From positions 1-5,705 of the forward strand of contig CAMNGY010000124.1 of NCBI GenBank assembly GCA_946538795.1: a stretch of DNA of 5,705 nucleotides, read 5' to 3'. The notes beneath the pieces were generated by a model, which searched no databases, was not told where the DNA came from, and worked only from the letters and a program-made list of their open reading frames with translations. Of the stretch, positions 4,816 through 5,705 are shown piece after piece; position 1 is the stretch's first letter; each line of letters opens with the position of its first letter. A program made the translations under genes and the position numbers. Source of the stretch: an uncultured Treponema sp. (GTDB taxonomy: Bacteria; Spirochaetota; Spirochaetia; Treponematales; Treponemataceae).

Positions 4816-5259
4816 ATGACTACATTTTGGAAGAAATCAATTATCCTTGCCGCGCTGCTTGCCACAGTAACCTTCGCCGTGTCCGCCTATGACGGATCGG
4901 TCGATACCTGTCTTGATCTCGGCACCATCTCCAGGTCCGATTTCCAGAGCGAGGCCGAGACCGATGCCTTCTACCAGGACATGTACGCGCTCCTGGAGGA
5001 ACACCTTAACGCCCAGGGCGGCAGCGTCGAGAGGTTCTTCAGGATTACCCCCAAGAATCTGGATTCCGAGGATGCCGACCTGCTCAGCGCAACGGAGAGC
5101 TACCTCAAGAGCAACTTCCGCATAAAGAACGGATCTTCCTTCTACACGATTATTGTCCGCGGAGCAACGGATGAGGGTGCGGACGGATGGGCCATCGCGT
5201 CAAACTTCGCAAGCAACAAGGGCCTGCACTATATTTTCTATTTCAACGCAGCATTCTAA
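4816..5259 (+). CDS. Small exported protein of unknown function
   Basis: A 147-residue protein. Residues 1-24 are a classic signal peptide (KK at 6-7, hydrophobic core, AVSA before the expected cut at 24/25) with no lipobox Cys, so the roughly 123-residue mature form should be periplasmic or outer-membrane associated. The mature part is acidic, has one Cys (32), a likely helical half (about 40-66, 84-100) and a more beta-like end (FYTIIVRG 109-116, HYIFYFNAAF 138-147) ending in Phe. I recognise no family. The ribosome site AAGGAGGT (4801-4808) is perfect with a 7-base gap, and the gene has its own promoter and a strong terminator, so it looks like a well-expressed single-gene unit. A terminal Phe occurs in some outer-membrane proteins, but the chain is short for a barrel; I would not assign one. 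Confidence 0.85.
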   Translation: MTTFWKKSIILAALLATVTFAVSAYDGSVDTCLDLGTISRSDFQSEAETDAFYQDMYALLEEHLNAQGGSVERFFRITPKNLDSEDADLLSATESYLKSNFRIKNGSSFYTIIVRGATDEGADGWAIASNFASNKGLHYIFYFNAAF

Positions 5260-5272
5260 AAACTGCCGGAGA

Positions 5273-5322
5273 CCGTGGGGAAGCGTGAGATGTCATCCCG
5301 CTTTCCTCACGGCTATTTTTTT
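5273..5322 (+). terminator. Strong intrinsic terminator after the exported protein gene
   Basis: CCGTGGGGAAGCG (5273-5285) pairs with CGCTTTCCTCACGG (5299-5312): 13 pairs with one G-T wobble and one bulged T, loop of 13 bases, followed after CTA by seven Ts (5316-5322). It begins 13 bases after the stop codon. Confidence 0.88.
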
Positions 5323-5346
5323 GCCAGGAACGGTAGTTCCAAGAAG

Positions 5347-5371
5347 TCCCCGCGGCTTAGCCGCAACGGGA
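5347..5371 (+). repeat. Hairpin upstream of the last gene
   Basis: GCGGC (5352-5356) and GCCGC (5360-5364) form a perfect stem on a TTA loop; TCCC (5347-5350) and GGGA (5368-5371) extend it past a small internal loop. It lies 37 bases before the ATG at 5408. It could be an operator or a leader structure. I see no convincing promoter between the terminator and the gene. Confidence 0.4.
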
Positions 5372-5407
5372 TTCTGAAACTGGACTAAATTAACTTGCGA
5401 GGAAAAA

Positions 5408-5705
5408 ATGGGATTTTTTGGTTTGTCCGACGCAGGCAACATGGGCTTTGCGAGCGTAAAGAACACGCAGAACTTCACGGATGCACAGCTTTTTGAGAAG
5501 CTCTCCGCCGTCAAGGTGAGCTTCGGCACGGCACAGATGGGCGACATCAAGGGCACGCCCGCCGTCATGTACAAGAACGCCACCCCCGAGTTCGATATTT
5601 TTGCGAGGGTCCACAAAGACAACATCATAATGGGGAAGATCGGGGCGGACGGCGTGAGCAGCGCGGCGACCGCGCTCACCATGGGCCTGAACATGTTCCT
5701 TGAGC
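5408..5705 (+). CDS. Hypothetical cytoplasmic protein (C-terminus outside window)
   Basis: Open from ATG 5408 to the window edge, 99 complete codons. The start has GAGGA at 5399-5403, 4 bases upstream, slightly close but usable, and begins right after a well-terminated gene. The visible part starts MGFFGLSDAGNMGFASVK and contains two regions that look like alternating beta strands and turns (VSFGTAQMGDIKGTPAVMY at 37-55 and FDIFARVHKDNIIMGKIG at 62-79), then a probable helix SSAATALTMGLNMFLE (84-99). It has no signal peptide, lipobox or membrane segment. Codon use and GC-richness match the neighbours. I recognise no family; with the C-terminal part missing, I give no function. Confidence 0.75.
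   Translation, partial: MGFFGLSDAGNMGFASVKNTQNFTDAQLFEKLSAVKVSFGTAQMGDIKGTPAVMYKNATPEFDIFARVHKDNIIMGKIGADGVSSAATALTMGLNMFLE

Overview
This window looks like a stretch of chromosome from a GC-rich, diderm-type anaerobe. The best guess is a host-associated or plant-fibre-degrading spirochaete of the Treponema group. The guess rests on two lipobox lipoproteins (one resembling Cthe_2159-type carbohydrate-binding proteins), an OppF of the long-insert type, strong AAGGAGGT ribosome sites and AT-rich promoters between GC-rich genes. No rRNA, tRNA or phylogenetic marker is present, so the taxonomy is inference only.

Layout. (1) Bases 1-774, minus strand: N-terminal 258 residues of a lipoprotein with a carbohydrate-binding beta-helix domain, running off the left edge. 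(2) Bases 775-1046: divergent control region with a TATAAT box for each direction, AT-rich inverted repeats, a long imperfect palindrome and an 18-bp tandem repeat. (3) Bases 1047-2673, plus strand: three genes joined by two 4-base ATGA overlaps. They are an oppF-type ABC transporter ATPase, an unannotated 42-codon ORF with an ideal ribosome site, and a three-helix DUF3899-like membrane protein. (4) Bases 2741-3670: pyrB, catalytic aspartate carbamoyltransferase, with its own promoter inside the end of the preceding gene. (5) Bases 3671-3888: a repeat-rich spacer with three hairpins alternating with a repeated GGAAGTTTATGATG-like block. (6) Bases 3889-4500: a LemA-family lipoprotein, then a short intrinsic terminator. 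(7) Bases 4816-5259: a small exported protein of unknown function with a near-consensus promoter, a perfect Shine-Dalgarno and a strong terminator. (8) From base 5408: start of an unrecognised cytoplasmic protein cut by the right edge.

Functionally this is a mixed housekeeping and cell-envelope neighbourhood: peptide uptake (oppF), de novo pyrimidine synthesis (pyrB), and envelope or secreted proteins. Only oppF, the small ORF and the DUF3899-like gene look like a true translational unit; the others carry their own promoters. I see no CRISPR array, transposase, phage gene, defence system or clear novel system. The observations most worth following are the hidden 42-aa gene, the apparently leaderless oppF start, and the hairpin/repeat array after pyrB.
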